Assembly: GCF_036067295.1 (NCBI RefSeq)
Contig: NZ_CP107954.1
Coordinates: 3,534,001 to 3,598,000 of the forward strand
Direction: 5' to 3'
Source of the DNA: Kribbella sp. NBC_00382
Lineage (GTDB): Bacteria; Actinomycetota; Actinomycetes; Propionibacteriales; Kribbellaceae
Length of the DNA stretch: 64,000 nt
The notes beneath the pieces were generated by a model that made no database searches, was not told the DNA's origin, and was given only the letters and a program-made list of their open reading frames with translations. Position numbers and translations under genes: made by a program. Shown in pieces: positions 1 to 8,755 of the stretch; position 1 is the first letter of the stretch; each line of letters begins with the position of its first letter.

Positions 1-174
1 GATCGTGATGCCCTTCTCACGCTCCAGGTCACCCGAGTCCATCGCTCGTTCGTCGACGTGCTGGTGGGCTCCGAAGGCACCGGACTGCCACAGCATCGCG
101 TCGACCAGGGTGGTCTTCCCGTGGTCGACGTGGGCCACGATGGCCACGTTGCGCAGATCATTACGGAGGGGCAT
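1..174 (-). CDS. typA: TypA/BipA ribosome-associated GTPase, N-terminal fragment
   Basis: Only the first 58 codons are in the window; the gene runs off the left edge. The minus-strand peptide starts [20 protein letters not shown] and continues to a [13 protein letters not shown] block. These are the G1 P-loop (AHVDHGKTT) and the switch I/G2 region of translational GTPases. The combination [20 protein letters not shown] with LEREKGITI is typical of TypA/BipA rather than EF-G or LepA. The ATG at 172-174 is preceded by GGAG at a reasonable distance. TypA is a ribosome-binding GTPase involved in stress and cold growth and in late 50S assembly. It is transcribed divergently from the TetR gene. Confidence 0.85.
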   Translation of the reverse strand, partial: MPLRNDLRNVAIVAHVDHGKTTLVDAMLWQSGAFGAHQHVDERAMDSGDLEREKGITI

Positions 175-307
175 GCGGAAGCGCTCCAAGCAAGTCGGAT
201 TGAGGTCAGGCGGTGGCTACGGCAAGTCCTACGTGCCACTGGAGACGCAGTGCGCAGCCATCTCATCCTACCCGTCACCGGGGGTAGCGCCGAATCCGGT
301 TGAGCCT

Positions 308-334
308 TTGACATTCGTTCGCTGGACGTACAGT
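308..334 (+). promoter_or_regulatory. Putative sigma-70-type promoter of the TetR gene
   Basis: A perfect -35 hexamer TTGACA (308-313) is followed after 15 bp by TACAGT (329-334), a 4/6 match to TATAAT. The spacing is short, so this is tentative. It points towards the TetR gene at 434 and would give a leader of about 95 nt containing the hairpin at 365-410. Confidence 0.35.
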
Positions 335-364
335 CTATGAGTGGACGCCTGGGGAGGGGTCCAG

Positions 365-410
365 CCCCGGGAGGCCGAGTGACCGTGGGGGGTGGACTCG
401 GCCTCCGGGG
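365..410 (+). promoter_or_regulatory. Leader hairpin upstream of the TetR gene
   Basis: The arm AGGCCGAGT inside 365-380 pairs with ACTCGGCCT inside 396-410. The pairing extends through GG/CC and a CCCC/GGGG clamp with one bulged G, around a 15-nt loop. No T-tract follows, so it is not a classical terminator. It ends 10 nt before the Shine-Dalgarno AGGAAG (421-426) and may control translation or mRNA stability. Function unknown. Confidence 0.4.
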
Positions 411-433
411 GCAACAATCGAGGAAGAATCCAC

Positions 434-1069
434 GTGCCGCGATCGGCCAGTACGAACCGTGAGCAGCGCCACAAGTCGCGTGAGCGCATCCTGAGCGCTG
501 CCCTCGAGGTGTTCGCCGAGAAGGGCTACGAGGCCGCGTCGATCTCCGACGTCACCCAGCGCGCCGAGGTCTCCCGTGGCCTGGTCACCTACTACTTCGC
601 CACCAAGCAGTCACTCGCCGCCGAACTCCTCGATCGCTGGCTGGACGGCATCGGCGCGATCCTCACCCTGCAAGGGAATGCGGACGAGCGGCTGGCCGGC
701 ATCATCGACGGCACCCTGATGGCGGCCGCATCGACACTGGAGATCCAGCGGCTGGCGATCTCGCTGATGATGCAGCCGGCCACCCATGACGTCTTCGCCG
801 AGGTCGAGGCGGCCAAGAACGACCAGGTGGTGGAGATCGAGGACGCGATCCGGTCGATCTTCGCCGACCGCGGCGCGGCTGATCCGGCCGTCGAGGAGAT
901 GTTGCTCAGGGCAACACTCGAAGGCGTGACGGTAAAGCTGGCGATCTACCCGCAGACGTTCCCGGTAGAGGCAGTCCGGCGCCGCCTGTACGTGTCGTAC
1001 GGCCTCCCGGAGCCCGCGGCGCCGCTGCCGATCAACTCACCTGTGGCCGATCGGCTGCGCGCCAAGTAG
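434..1069 (+). CDS. TetR/AcrR family transcriptional regulator
   Basis: A 211-aa one-component repressor. The N-terminal TetR helix-turn-helix is clear: RERILSAALEVFAEKGYEAA, then ISDVTQRAEVSRGLVTYYFATKQSL, the classic TxxxIA..GVS.G.lYyyF..K pattern (about residues 14-60). The C-terminal ligand-binding half is divergent, and no ligand can be predicted. I chose GTG 434 because AGGAAG lies 7 nt upstream; the longer frame from GTG 392 would start inside the leader hairpin. It is divergent from typA and followed by the AbiE pair, with no obvious co-transcribed target. Confidence 0.85.
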   Translation: MPRSASTNREQRHKSRERILSAALEVFAEKGYEAASISDVTQRAEVSRGLVTYYFATKQSLAAELLDRWLDGIGAILTLQGNADERLAGIIDGTLMAAASTLEIQRLAISLMMQPATHDVFAEVEAAKNDQVVEIEDAIRSIFADRGAADPAVEEMLLRATLEGVTVKLAIYPQTFPVEAVRRRLYVSYGLPEPAAPLPINSPVADRLRAK

Positions 1070-1156
1070 GCAGTCGACCGTCCGCGCCGAGGTTGTGGAT
1101 GACGGATTGGACACGACGCCGTGAGTGGATCAATATGTCGCACGGACAGTGGAGTC

Positions 1157-1180
1157 GTGTAACACTTTCATCCATGAAAG
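1157..1180 (+). promoter_or_regulatory. Candidate AbiEi operator overlapping the abiEi start codon
   Basis: A perfect 7-bp inverted repeat CTTTCAT-cc-ATGAAAG (1165-1180) covers the ATG at 1174. It is abutted by a second small palindrome GTGT-a-ACAC (1157-1165). AbiEi antitoxins are known to repress their own operon by binding inverted repeats at the promoter, so this is a reasonable autoregulatory site. No footprint data exist here. Confidence 0.45.
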
Positions 1181-1764
1181 AGGTCGAGGGGACGTTGCCG
1201 AACACGTTCACCACGCGTACAGCCCTGGGGCTTGGAGTGCATTCGCGCGACCTCTATGCCTGGCGCGACGACGGCAGCATCCTCGAACTCTCGCGGGGTG
1301 TCTTCCGCCGTGCCGACGCTCCGGAGCCCTCATATCCGGACCTGCTGGCGGTTGCCCATCGGTCTCCAGGCGCCGTCGTCTGTTGCGTCTCAGCCGCGGC
1401 CGTCCACGACCTGACCGATGAACTGCCTGTGACGGTCCAGATCGCCGTACCTACTCGCTCGAGGACGCCGCGAATCGACTATCCCCCGACAACAGCTTTC
1501 CGTTTCGACGAGGACACCTTCGAGGTCGGTCTCTCCCGGATCGAAGCGGCGCCCGGTGAATCGGTGCGCATTTACAGCCCGACCCGAACCGTGGTCGATC
1601 TGATGCGTTTACGAGGGCGGCTGGGTGAACCGTTGGCCTACTCAGCCCTTCAGCGCTATCTGCGGTCGCGGTCGGCCAAGCCCGGGGTGCTTCTCGATTT
1701 CGCCGACAAACTAGGTGTCTACGGTCCGGTACGCCGGGCGCTCGACGTCGCGAGCGCCGGATGA
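1174..1764 (+). CDS. AbiEi-type antitoxin (type IV toxin-antitoxin, winged-helix)
   Basis: A 196-aa protein with the AbiEi layout. The N-terminal winged helix-turn-helix reads TLPNTFTTRTALGLGVHSRD then LYAWRDDGSILELSRGVFRR, the GVSRG.lyrLcr.G.l..l.rGvYr pattern. The C-terminal AbiEi antitoxin domain contains PDLLAVAHRSPGAVVCCVSA and IYSPTRTVVDLMRLRGRLG. In the family it neutralises the AbiEii nucleotidyltransferase without direct binding and represses the operon. ATG 1174 fits the family N-terminus; an in-frame ATG at 1135 would add 13 residues. Its stop overlaps the next start (ATGA at 1761), so the pair is translationally coupled. Confidence 0.8.
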   Translation: MKEVEGTLPNTFTTRTALGLGVHSRDLYAWRDDGSILELSRGVFRRADAPEPSYPDLLAVAHRSPGAVVCCVSAAAVHDLTDELPVTVQIAVPTRSRTPRIDYPPTTAFRFDEDTFEVGLSRIEAAPGESVRIYSPTRTVVDLMRLRGRLGEPLAYSALQRYLRSRSAKPGVLLDFADKLGVYGPVRRALDVASAG

Positions 1765-2693
1765 GCCGCCCGACCAGGCAGAGCCAGGGCGGCCGTGTCT
1801 ACCTCGATCTGCAGAATCGTGCCCGCCGCGAGAAGCGGGGAACCCAGGAACTCCTCACCTTGTACGTGGTCGAACGATGGCTTGCCCGGCTCGCCAGGTC
1901 GCAGTACGTCGAAGACTTCGTTCTGAAGGGAGGGATGCTGCTTGCTGCCTTCGGTCAGCGACGGCCGACAGTCGATGCGGACGCGCTGGCGCGCAACCTG
2001 GCACGTGATGCTGCGGCCGTGGCGGCTCGGGTCGCCGCCATCGCGGCACAGCCCGATCCCGAGGACGGCGTCGAGTTCCTCATCGACACGGTGAAGACAG
2101 CGGCGATCCGCGATGACGCGTTGTACTCCGGGGTGCGAATCGTCATGGAGGCCCGGATCGCTACTGCCGCGGTCAAATTCCGTCTGGATGTCAATATCGG
2201 GGACCCGGTCACCCCTGCGGCTCAGCTGATCCGGCTTCCCTCCCTGCGGCCTGAGTCGCCGGCGATCCGCGTGCTGGGATATCCGGTCGAGACGGTGCTC
2301 GCGGAGAAACTCAGTACAGCCGTCGCTCTCGGCGCCGCCAGTACTCGAGTGCGGGACTACACCGACATCTACACATTGGCGGCGACGCAGCCGCTGAACC
2401 ATCGGGCGGTCCGAGCCGCCTTGCTGGCTACTGCACGGTTTCGTGACATCGACCTGCAGCCGCTGTCCGCGGTTGTCGGCAATTTGGTGGAGCTCAGAAC
2501 TGGCGCCTACCTGGCCTATCGTCGCGGCCTCGGCCCGGACGGTGACCATCTGCCGTCCGAATTCGCCGAGGTGCTCGCAACTGTCGTCGCCTTCGGCGAT
2601 CCCCTGATGATCGAGGATCCGGCGGCTGGCGACTGGGATCCGGTCCGTCGTAGTTGGACAGCGCCCGTCAGACGGATGCATCTTCCGAGCTGA
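1761..2693 (+). CDS. abiEii: AbiEii-type nucleotidyltransferase toxin
   Basis: A 310-aa AbiEii/AbiGii-like protein of the DNA polymerase beta-like nucleotidyltransferase fold. Visible motifs are VLKGGMLL (residues 54-61, the hG[GS] motif), RRPTVDAD (68-74, the catalytic DxD) and a later VETVLAEKL.....RVRDYTDIY block, matching the conserved Lys and (K/R)DxxDI motifs. Family knowledge: the toxin transfers nucleotides to RNA targets such as tRNA acceptor stems, giving growth arrest and phage abortive infection. It overlaps abiEi by 4 nt. The 3' end lies 6 nt from the stop of the convergent SDR gene, with no terminator visible. Confidence 0.8.
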   Translation: MSRPTRQSQGGRVYLDLQNRARREKRGTQELLTLYVVERWLARLARSQYVEDFVLKGGMLLAAFGQRRPTVDADALARNLARDAAAVAARVAAIAAQPDPEDGVEFLIDTVKTAAIRDDALYSGVRIVMEARIATAAVKFRLDVNIGDPVTPAAQLIRLPSLRPESPAIRVLGYPVETVLAEKLSTAVALGAASTRVRDYTDIYTLAATQPLNHRAVRAALLATARFRDIDLQPLSAVVGNLVELRTGAYLAYRRGLGPDGDHLPSEFAEVLATVVAFGDPLMIEDPAAGDWDPVRRSWTAPVRRMHLPS

Positions 2694-2699
2694 TCCGGC

Positions 2700-3446
2700 T
2701 CAGGTGACGCGGTGGACCTTGTGTTGCGCGGCTTGGGCGCGGGGGCGGACCGTGAGGCGGTCGATGTTGACGTGCTTCGGGCGGGTGGCGACCCACGCGA
2801 CGATGTCGGCGATGTCGTCGGCCAGCAACGGTTCGGCGACCCCGGCGTACACGGCGTCGGCCTTCGCCTGGTCGCCGTCGAAGCGGGTGATCGCGAAGCC
2901 CTCGCTCTTCACCATGCCGGGTGCGATCTCGCAGACCCGGACGGGCTGGTCGAAGAGCTCCAGCCGGAGGGTGTCGACGACGGCCTTCGTTGCGTGCTTG
3001 GCCGCGACGTACCCGCCGCCGCCCTCGTACGCGACCTGGCCGGCCGTCGAGCCCATCACGATGATCTGGCCCTCGGCAGCGATCAATGCCGGGAGCAACG
3101 ACTTGGTGACGGCGGTGACACCGATCACGTTCACCTCGAACATCTGCCGCCAGGCCTCCAGATCGGCTTCGGCGACAGGCTCGAAACCGAAGGCGCCGCC
3201 CGCGTTGTTCAGCAGCAGGTCGACCCGATCCCCAACGGCTGCGGCCAACGCGGCGACGTCCTCAGCCTTGGTGACATCACACTGCACCGCGCGGCCGTCG
3301 ATCTCCTTGGCCAGCGCCTCGATCCGGTCCAGCCTGCGCGCGGCGCAGACCACCTCGAACCCTTCCCGGGCGAGATACCGGGCCGAGGCGGCCCCGATCC
3401 CACTGCTGGCTCCGGTGACGACGGCGACAGGACGGCTGGAAGTCAT
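2700..3446 (-). CDS. SDR family oxidoreductase (YdfG-like)
   Basis: A classical short-chain dehydrogenase of 248 aa. The N-terminal Rossmann glycine motif is VTGASSGIGAASA; the adenine-binding segment is CDVTKAEDV followed by LLNNAGG. The catalytic tetrad is visible as N (FEVNVIG), S (VMGSTAG), Y and K (GGYVAAKHA). The chain resembles NADP-dependent YdfG-type enzymes that reduce 3-hydroxy acids or aldehydes, but the substrate cannot be read from sequence. An in-frame GTG 6 nt upstream (3452) is an alternative start. It lies 37-43 nt downstream of a second SDR on the same strand, so the two probably form an operon. Confidence 0.85.
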   Translation of the reverse strand: MTSSRPVAVVTGASSGIGAASARYLAREGFEVVCAARRLDRIEALAKEIDGRAVQCDVTKAEDVAALAAAVGDRVDLLLNNAGGAFGFEPVAEADLEAWRQMFEVNVIGVTAVTKSLLPALIAAEGQIIVMGSTAGQVAYEGGGGYVAAKHATKAVVDTLRLELFDQPVRVCEIAPGMVKSEGFAITRFDGDQAKADAVYAGVAEPLLADDIADIVAWVATRPKHVNIDRLTVRPRAQAAQHKVHRVT

Positions 3447-3489
3447 GCCCACAGTCTTTCACCAGCAGGATTCGGGGCCCAACGGCGTC

Positions 3490-4260
3490 TCACGCCTGCC
3501 GGGTCGGCAGGACGACGAGGTGGCTCAGGTTGACCTCACGTCGCCGGGAGACCACGTACGCGACCAGGTCGGCGATGTCGGCTGAGGCGATCGGGCCGAT
3601 TGCGTCGGCCATGCCCGCCAGGCCGGTCTGGGCCTCCTCGGACAGGTGGGTACCCAGCTCGGACTCGGTCAGGCCGGGCTCGACGTTGGTCACGCGGACG
3701 TCGTACGGGGAGAGGTCGGCCCGGATCGCGTTCGAGAGTTGGGTCACAGCCGCCTTGGTCGCGCCGTACACGCCATAGCCGGGGAAGACGAGGTGCGAGC
3801 CGATCGACGAGATGTTGACCAGATCGGCCGTACCGCCCTCGGCCGCCGCCTCGATCAGGCCGGGGGTGAAGGCGCCGATCAGGCGCAGTACGCCGGTGAC
3901 GTTGGTGTCGATCATCCTGGTCCAGTCGTCCGACCGTGCCTCCTGGATGGGCGCCGCGAGCATGACGCCGGCGGCGTTCACGACCAGGTCGACCCGGCCG
4001 AGCCGTTCACCGATCACCGCGACACCGCGGTCGACCGATGACTGCTGCGTCACGTCCATACCGACTCCGAAGGCGGATTCACCGATGCGCTCGGCCAGTT
4101 CGTCGAGACGGTCGGTACGCCGGGCCAGCAACGCCACCGAAGCGCCGTCAGCCGCCAGCCGCTCGGCGATGGCGGCCCCGATGCCACTGGCCGCGCCGGT
4201 CACGACGGCGGTCCGGCCGGTCAGGGGCAGGGTGCTGGTGGACTGCTGAAGAACGGTCAT
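3490..4260 (-). CDS. SDR family NAD(P)-dependent oxidoreductase
   Basis: A 256-aa classical SDR. The cofactor motif is VVTGAASGIGAAIAERL, followed by VVNAAGVM, the catalytic Ser in NISSIGS and YGATKAA with the Tyr/Lys pair. ATG 4260 is supported by AAGGAG 8 nt upstream; the frame is open a further 76 codons but that part is unlike an SDR. It is divergent from an XRE/MmyB-type regulator, an arrangement often seen in actinobacteria where the regulator controls the adjacent SDR. It is probably co-transcribed with the SDR at 2700-3446. Substrate unknown. Confidence 0.85.
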   Translation of the reverse strand: MTVLQQSTSTLPLTGRTAVVTGAASGIGAAIAERLAADGASVALLARRTDRLDELAERIGESAFGVGMDVTQQSSVDRGVAVIGERLGRVDLVVNAAGVMLAAPIQEARSDDWTRMIDTNVTGVLRLIGAFTPGLIEAAAEGGTADLVNISSIGSHLVFPGYGVYGATKAAVTQLSNAIRADLSPYDVRVTNVEPGLTESELGTHLSEEAQTGLAGMADAIGPIASADIADLVAYVVSRRREVNLSHLVVLPTRQA

Positions 4261-4337
4261 CGTTTTGCTCCTTGGAAGGTTGATGACCTCAGCCTGGCCG
4301 GGCCGCGAGGTGTTACCCAGACGTCTGTCGACCCTGG

Positions 4338-4365
4338 GTCCTGGCAAGCCTGGTTCTGCCAGGAC
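4338..4365. promoter_or_regulatory. Inverted repeat in the SDR/XRE divergent promoter region
   Basis: GTCCTGGC (4338-4345) and GCCAGGAC (4358-4365) form a perfect 8-bp inverted repeat with a 12-bp spacer. Pairing can extend with one bulge to about 12 bp. It lies in the 142-bp space between the SDR start (4260) and the regulator start (4403), the expected place for an operator of the XRE/MmyB-like protein. Confidence 0.4.
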
Positions 4366-4402
4366 CAGGCTCAGCGGACCTCGAACGCGGATACTGAAGG
4401 AC

Positions 4403-5296
4403 ATGGACCGCCGCGAGGAGCTGACCGAATTCCTGAAGTCGAGAAGGGCCCGGGTGCGCCCGGAAGACCTCGGTCTGAAGGTGTTCAACGGCCGTCGACG
4501 CGTGCCCGGGCTCCGGCGTGAGGAGCTGGCGCAGGCGTCCGGAGTGAGTGCCGACTACTACGTCCGGCTGGAGCAGGGGCGTGCCGATAACGTCTCGCAG
4601 GAGATCCTCGACGCCGTCTCCGAGGTGCTCGGGCTGGACGACGCCGAGCGGGATCACCTGGCCCGGTTGGCGAAACCGGTACGACGCAGGCGCCAGCGGC
4701 GTACCGTCCAGCGGATCCGGCCGGCCCTGCAGCAACTGCTGAACGCGATGGACGGCGTACCGGCATTCGTGCTCGGCCACCGGATGGATGTGCTCGCCTG
4801 GAACCGGCTGGCCGCCGCCCTGGTCGGCGACTTCGCGGAGCTGCCGCCGAAGGAACGGAACATGCCGCGTCGGGTCTTCCTCGACGAGTCGTCCCGGGAG
4901 TTCTACCCGCAGTGGGACGCGGTCGCGGCGGAGAGCGTCGAGTACCTGCGTCTGTACGCCGGCCGCTACCCCGACGATCCCGAGCTGGCGGAGCTGGTCG
5001 GCGAGCTGTCGATCCACAGCGCCGAGTTCCGGGAGCTCTGGGCCCGGTACGGCGTCAAGGACAAGTGCTTCGGCGTCAAGGTGATGCACCACCAGCTGGT
5101 GGGGGAGCTCACCCTCCAGTACGAGACCTTCACCCTGCCCGACGACCCCGACCAGATGCTGGTGACGTACTCCGCGGTCCCCGACTCCGACTCCGACCAG
5201 GCCCTCCGCCTCCTGACCAGCTGGACCACCCCCGCGCCCGATCAGGCCGATAGGGAGAAGTCCCGATTTCCCGAGACGGCGCCGGAGTTACCCTGA
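4403..5296 (+). CDS. XRE-family regulator with MmyB-like ligand-binding domain
   Basis: A 297-aa protein. Residues about 1-80 are a lambda-repressor-type [19 protein letters not shown], then [20 protein letters not shown] followed by LEQGR, a hallmark of this family. The remainder matches the MmyB-type ligand-binding domain, with [20 protein letters not shown] and later [14 protein letters not shown]. Members usually sense a small molecule, possibly a fatty acid, and control a neighbouring oxidoreductase. ATG 4403 follows GAAGGAC; upstream in-frame sequence is not conserved in character. The gene is divergent from the SDR at 4260 and ends 4 nt before mshA. Confidence 0.85.
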   Translation: MDRREELTEFLKSRRARVRPEDLGLKVFNGRRRVPGLRREELAQASGVSADYYVRLEQGRADNVSQEILDAVSEVLGLDDAERDHLARLAKPVRRRRQRRTVQRIRPALQQLLNAMDGVPAFVLGHRMDVLAWNRLAAALVGDFAELPPKERNMPRRVFLDESSREFYPQWDAVAAESVEYLRLYAGRYPDDPELAELVGELSIHSAEFRELWARYGVKDKCFGVKVMHHQLVGELTLQYETFTLPDDPDQMLVTYSAVPDSDSDQALRLLTSWTTPAPDQADREKSRFPETAPELP

Positions 5297-5300
5297 CGAG

Positions 5301-6593
5301 GTGACCCAACCTTCGGCAGACCGTCCTCTCCGGCGGGTCGCGATGATCAGCCTGCATACCTCACCGCTGGACCAGCCCGGGATCGGTGACGCCGGCGGGA
5401 TGAACGTCTACGTCGTCGAGCTGTCCAAGCGACTGGCCACGCTCGGGATCGAGGTCGACGTGTTCACCCGCGCCACCTCGTCCGCGCTGCCCGCGAAGGT
5501 CGAGTTGCTGCCCGGCGTCACCGTGCGCAATGTGGCCGCGGGGCCCTACGAGGGCCTGTCGAAGAACGAGCTGCCCTCGCAGCTGTGTACTTTCGCCCGC
5601 GCCGTACTGCGTGCCGAGGCGGTCCGCGAACCCGGGTACTACGACGTCATCCACTCGCATTACTGGCTGTCCGGCCAGGCCGGCCTGCTCGCCCGCGACC
5701 GCTGGGCCGTCCCGCTCGTGCACACCATGCACACGATGGCGAAGGTCAAGAACGCCAGCCTGGCCGAGGACGACGTACCGGAGCCGCCCGCCCGCCTCCT
5801 CGGCGAGGAGCAGGTCGTCGAGGCCGCGGACCGCTTGCTGGCCAACACCGACGACGAGGCCAACGAGCTCATCAGTCTGTACGGCGCTCAGCCGGCGAAG
5901 GTCGGGGTGGTCAACCCCGGCGTCGACCTGGACGTGTTCAGCCCGGGCGACCAGCTCGTGGCGCGCAAGGCGCTCGGGTTGCGCCCGGACGCGATCGTGC
6001 TCGCCTTCGTCGGCCGGATCCAGCCGTTGAAGGCGCCGGACATCCTGATCCGGGCCGCCGCCAGGATGCTCGAGAAGGACCCTTCGCTGCGGGACCGGCT
6101 GGTGGTCGCGATCATCGGCGGTCCGTCCGGCAACGGGATGGAGCACCCCGAGTCACACGCCCAGCTCGCCCGTGAGCTGGGCGTCTACGACGTCACCTGG
6201 TTCGTGAAGCCGATGGCTCGGGCGGCCTTGGCCGACTGGTACCGGGCAGCGTCGGTGGTCTGCGTACCGTCGTACTCGGAATCCTTCGGCCTGGTCGCGC
6301 TGGAAGCACAAGCCTGCGGTACGCCGGTGGTCGCCGCGGCCGTCGGTGGGCTGACGACCGCCGTCGCGAACGGGGCGACCGGGCTGCTCGTGCCCGGGCA
6401 CGACATCGGTGACTTCGCCGACGCGCTGCACCGGATCGCGACGGATCCGCTGCTGCGCGAGACGATGAGCCGCGCGGCGGTCAAGCATGCCGGTGGCTTC
6501 GGCTGGGAACTGACCGCGGAGAAGACGCTCGCGGCGTACCGGACGGCGCAGCAGACGATGGCGGCCGAGCTGGCCCAGGAGGTCGATCGATGA
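5301..6593 (+). CDS. mshA: MshA: D-inositol-3-phosphate glycosyltransferase
   Basis: A 430-aa GT-B glycosyltransferase of family GT4 that starts mycothiol synthesis, joining UDP-GlcNAc to 1L-myo-inositol 3-phosphate. Diagnostic segments are [20 protein letters not shown] (20-38), [12 protein letters not shown], the [11 protein letters not shown] loop and [12 protein letters not shown]. The nucleotide-sugar site is [20 protein letters not shown], with the EX7E signature of retaining GT4 enzymes. Start is GTG 5301; an upstream ATG frame is not available. It overlaps the next gene by 4 nt (ATGA). Mycothiol is restricted to Actinobacteria, so this gene is a strong lineage marker. Confidence 0.93.
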   Translation: MTQPSADRPLRRVAMISLHTSPLDQPGIGDAGGMNVYVVELSKRLATLGIEVDVFTRATSSALPAKVELLPGVTVRNVAAGPYEGLSKNELPSQLCTFARAVLRAEAVREPGYYDVIHSHYWLSGQAGLLARDRWAVPLVHTMHTMAKVKNASLAEDDVPEPPARLLGEEQVVEAADRLLANTDDEANELISLYGAQPAKVGVVNPGVDLDVFSPGDQLVARKALGLRPDAIVLAFVGRIQPLKAPDILIRAAARMLEKDPSLRDRLVVAIIGGPSGNGMEHPESHAQLARELGVYDVTWFVKPMARAALADWYRAASVVCVPSYSESFGLVALEAQACGTPVVAAAVGGLTTAVANGATGLLVPGHDIGDFADALHRIATDPLLRETMSRAAVKHAGGFGWELTAEKTLAAYRTAQQTMAAELAQEVDR

Positions 6594-7078
6594 GGGTGTC
6601 CGCGGCGGATGTGATCCGTCAGGTGCTGGACGAGAACGAGCTCGACTACACCGAGGCCGAGCCCGGGGTGTTCAGCGCGGATCTGCCGGGTGAGCGCAAG
6701 CTGAAGACGACGGTGGTGCTCACGGTCGGGAGTCAGGCGGTCCAGGTGCACGCGTTCGTCGCGCGCCGGCCGGACGAGAACCACGAGGCCGTCTACCGCT
6801 GGATGCTGGAGCGCAACCTCAAGATGTACGGCGTCGCGTTCGCGGTCGACCACCTGGGCGACATCCACCTGGACGGCCGGGTCCCGCTGCACGCGATCAC
6901 GCCGGTCGAGGTCGACCGGTTGCTGGGAGCGGTACTGGAGTACGCCGACTCGTCCTTCAACACGATCCTCGAACTGGGCTTCGGCTCGTCCATTCGCAAG
7001 GAATACGAGTGGCGGATCAAACGCGGCGAATCGACCCGGAATCTGGACGCGTTCATGGGCTGGCTGGAGCCTCGCTAG
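6590..7078 (+). CDS. YbjN domain-containing protein
   Basis: A 162-aa soluble protein of the YbjN/type III secretion chaperone-like fold, common directly downstream of mshA in actinobacteria. It has alternating amphipathic segments such as [20 protein letters not shown] and [20 protein letters not shown], then a C-terminal [17 protein letters not shown] basic stretch. No catalytic motif is visible. It overlaps mshA by 4 nt and is followed after 9 nt by gpmA, so the three are probably one transcript. The biochemical role is unknown; only the genomic association is established. Confidence 0.8.
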   Translation: MRVSAADVIRQVLDENELDYTEAEPGVFSADLPGERKLKTTVVLTVGSQAVQVHAFVARRPDENHEAVYRWMLERNLKMYGVAFAVDHLGDIHLDGRVPLHAITPVEVDRLLGAVLEYADSSFNTILELGFGSSIRKEYEWRIKRGESTRNLDAFMGWLEPR

Positions 7079-7087
7079 TCTGAGGGC

Positions 7088-7834
7088 ATGACATACCGCC
7101 TGATCCTGCTGCGCCACGGCCACAGCGACTGGAACGCCAAGAACCTGTTCACCGGCTGGGTCGATGTCGACCTGAACGACCAGGGGGTGACGGAGGCGCA
7201 CCGCGGTGGCCAGTTGCTGCTCGAGCGCGGGCTGCTGCCCGACGTCCTGCACACCTCGGTCCTGTGGCGCGCCATCCGGACGGCGAACATCGCCCTCGAG
7301 GAGGCCGGCCGGTCGTGGATCGACGTCCGCCGGTCCTGGCGGCTGAACGAGCGCCACTACGGCGGGCTGCAGGGCAAGGACAAGAAGCAGACGCTGGAGG
7401 AGCTCGGCGAGGAGCAGTTCATGCTGTTCCGCCGCTCCTACGACACCCCGCCGCCGGCGATCGAGCGCGGCTCGGAGTTCGACCAGGCCGGCGACCCGCG
7501 GTACGCCGGACTGCCCTCTGAGTTGCTGCCGGCAACGGAGTGCCTGAAGGACGTCGTCGAGCGGATGCTGCCGTACTGGTACGACGCGATCGTGCCGGAC
7601 CTGCGGGCCGGCAAGACCGTCCTGGTCACCGCTCACGGCAACTCACTGCGCGCCCTGGTCAAGCACCTGGACAACCTGGACGAGAAGACCATCGTCGGCC
7701 TGAACATTCCGACCGGCGTCCCGCTGTACTACGAACTCGACGACGACTTCAACCCGCTCAAGCCGGGCGGCGAGTACCTCGACCCCGAGGCCGCCGCGGC
7801 CGCGATCGAAGCGGTCAAGAACCAGGGTCGCTAG
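7088..7834 (+). CDS. gpmA: 2,3-bisphosphoglycerate-dependent phosphoglycerate mutase
   Basis: A 248-aa dPGM that interconverts 3- and 2-phosphoglycerate in glycolysis and gluconeogenesis. The N-terminal [10 protein letters not shown] carries the phospho-accepting His10 and is followed by [10 protein letters not shown]. The second histidine is in [17 protein letters not shown], and the [11 protein letters not shown] segment is typical of GpmA. Length matches the family. The ATG is 9 nt after the YbjN stop. Transcription should end at the strong hairpin at 7841-7880. Confidence 0.95.
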   Translation: MTYRLILLRHGHSDWNAKNLFTGWVDVDLNDQGVTEAHRGGQLLLERGLLPDVLHTSVLWRAIRTANIALEEAGRSWIDVRRSWRLNERHYGGLQGKDKKQTLEELGEEQFMLFRRSYDTPPPAIERGSEFDQAGDPRYAGLPSELLPATECLKDVVERMLPYWYDAIVPDLRAGKTVLVTAHGNSLRALVKHLDNLDEKTIVGLNIPTGVPLYYELDDDFNPLKPGGEYLDPEAAAAAIEAVKNQGR

Positions 7835-7840
7835 GCAAAC

Positions 7841-7880
7841 AAGTAGCCCTCGGCAACCAGTTGGTTGCCGAGGGCTACTT
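7841..7880. terminator. Bidirectional intrinsic terminator between gpmA and phoU
   Basis: A perfect 18-bp stem: AAGTAGCCCTCGGCAACC (7841-7858), loop AGTT, then its reverse complement (7863-7880). It starts 6 nt after gpmA stops and ends 16 nt before the phoU stop, so it serves both convergent genes. Confidence 0.9.
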
Positions 7881-7896
7881 TGTGGTTCTGGGTGGC

Positions 7897-8604
7897 TCAG
7901 TTGCCGTTCGGGCTCGGGGTGGAGGCGCCGGCGCCGGAGCCTGCGGCGGTACCGCCGATGGCGACCGGGAGCTCGCCGGTGACCAGGTAGACGACCCGGC
8001 GAGCCATCGAGACCGCGTGGTCGGCGATGCGCTCGTAGTACCGGCCGAGCAGCGCGATGTCGACCGCGACCTCGACGCCGTGCGGCCAGGAGTTGTCCAT
8101 CATCAGCCGGAACTGGCTGGTGCGCAGCTTGTCCATCTCGTCGTCGGCGGACTCCAGCGCGGCGGCGGCCTCGACATCGCGGGTCTTGATCACGTCACCG
8201 GCGGCATCGACCATCTGGCCGGCCACGGTGCTCATGTCCTCGATCACCTTGTGCAGCTCGTCCGGGATGGCCGGCGAGGGGTAGCGCAGCCGGGCGATCT
8301 TGGAGACGTGCGCCGCCAGGTCACCCATCCGCTCCAGGTCGGCGACCATCCGCAGCGCGGCGACCAGCATCCGCAGCTCGTTGGCGACCGGGGCCTGCCG
8401 GGCCATCAGCTCGAAGACCTTCTCCTCCACGCCTTCGCCGGCCGCATCCAGCTGGATGTCGGCGGCAATCACTTCCTCGGCCTGGCGGATGTCGGCGGTC
8501 AGCAGGGCCGTGGTGGAGCGGCGTACGGCGGTCGACACCGTCCGGGTCATCCGTTCGAGCTCGGCGAGAATGTCGTCGAGCTGCTCGTGATAGGTGTCGC
8601 GCAT
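7897..8604 (-). CDS. phoU: PhoU phosphate-signalling protein
   Basis: A 235-aa protein with two PhoU repeats, each a three-helix bundle with an ExxxD metal-binding motif. Visible are MRDTYHEQLDDILAELERM at the N-terminus, VADLERMGDLAAHVSKIARL in the first half and IALLGRYYERIADHAVSMAR in the second. The last 20 residues are a Gly/Ala/Ser-rich tail that is not part of the domain. PhoU links the Pst phosphate transporter to the SenX3 kinase and represses the pho regulon when phosphate is ample. It is divergent from senX3 across a 208-bp region with PHO-box-like repeats. Confidence 0.93.
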   Translation of the reverse strand: MRDTYHEQLDDILAELERMTRTVSTAVRRSTTALLTADIRQAEEVIAADIQLDAAGEGVEEKVFELMARQAPVANELRMLVAALRMVADLERMGDLAAHVSKIARLRYPSPAIPDELHKVIEDMSTVAGQMVDAAGDVIKTRDVEAAAALESADDEMDKLRTSQFRLMMDNSWPHGVEVAVDIALLGRYYERIADHAVSMARRVVYLVTGELPVAIGGTAAGSGAGASTPSPNGN

Positions 8605-8717
8605 CGTGTCTGCATCCGATCTGTGGTGTCCGCTACTGCGGTGGGCGGGCTCCCGCGGGCACGGCTCAGTACCCGCCCACCGTGGAACATATGCCAGCCA
8701 GGTTGCCGGGCGGCGAC

Positions 8718-8739
8718 GAGTGGTGAACGCCCGATGAAC
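8718..8739 (-). promoter_or_regulatory. PHO-box-like direct repeat facing phoU
   Basis: On the minus strand GTTCATCGGGC is followed immediately by GTTCACCACTC. Two 11-nt units in tandem match the GTTCACC-type direct repeats bound by PhoP in Streptomyces and RegX3-like regulators. It is about 115 bp upstream of phoU. Confidence 0.6.
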
Positions 8740-8755
8740 AGTTGAGACGCGTTCC

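Noticed and set aside
392..433. Upstream GTG start of the TetR gene
   Set aside because: It lies inside the leader hairpin and has no Shine-Dalgarno; GTG 434 has AGGAAG at 7 nt.
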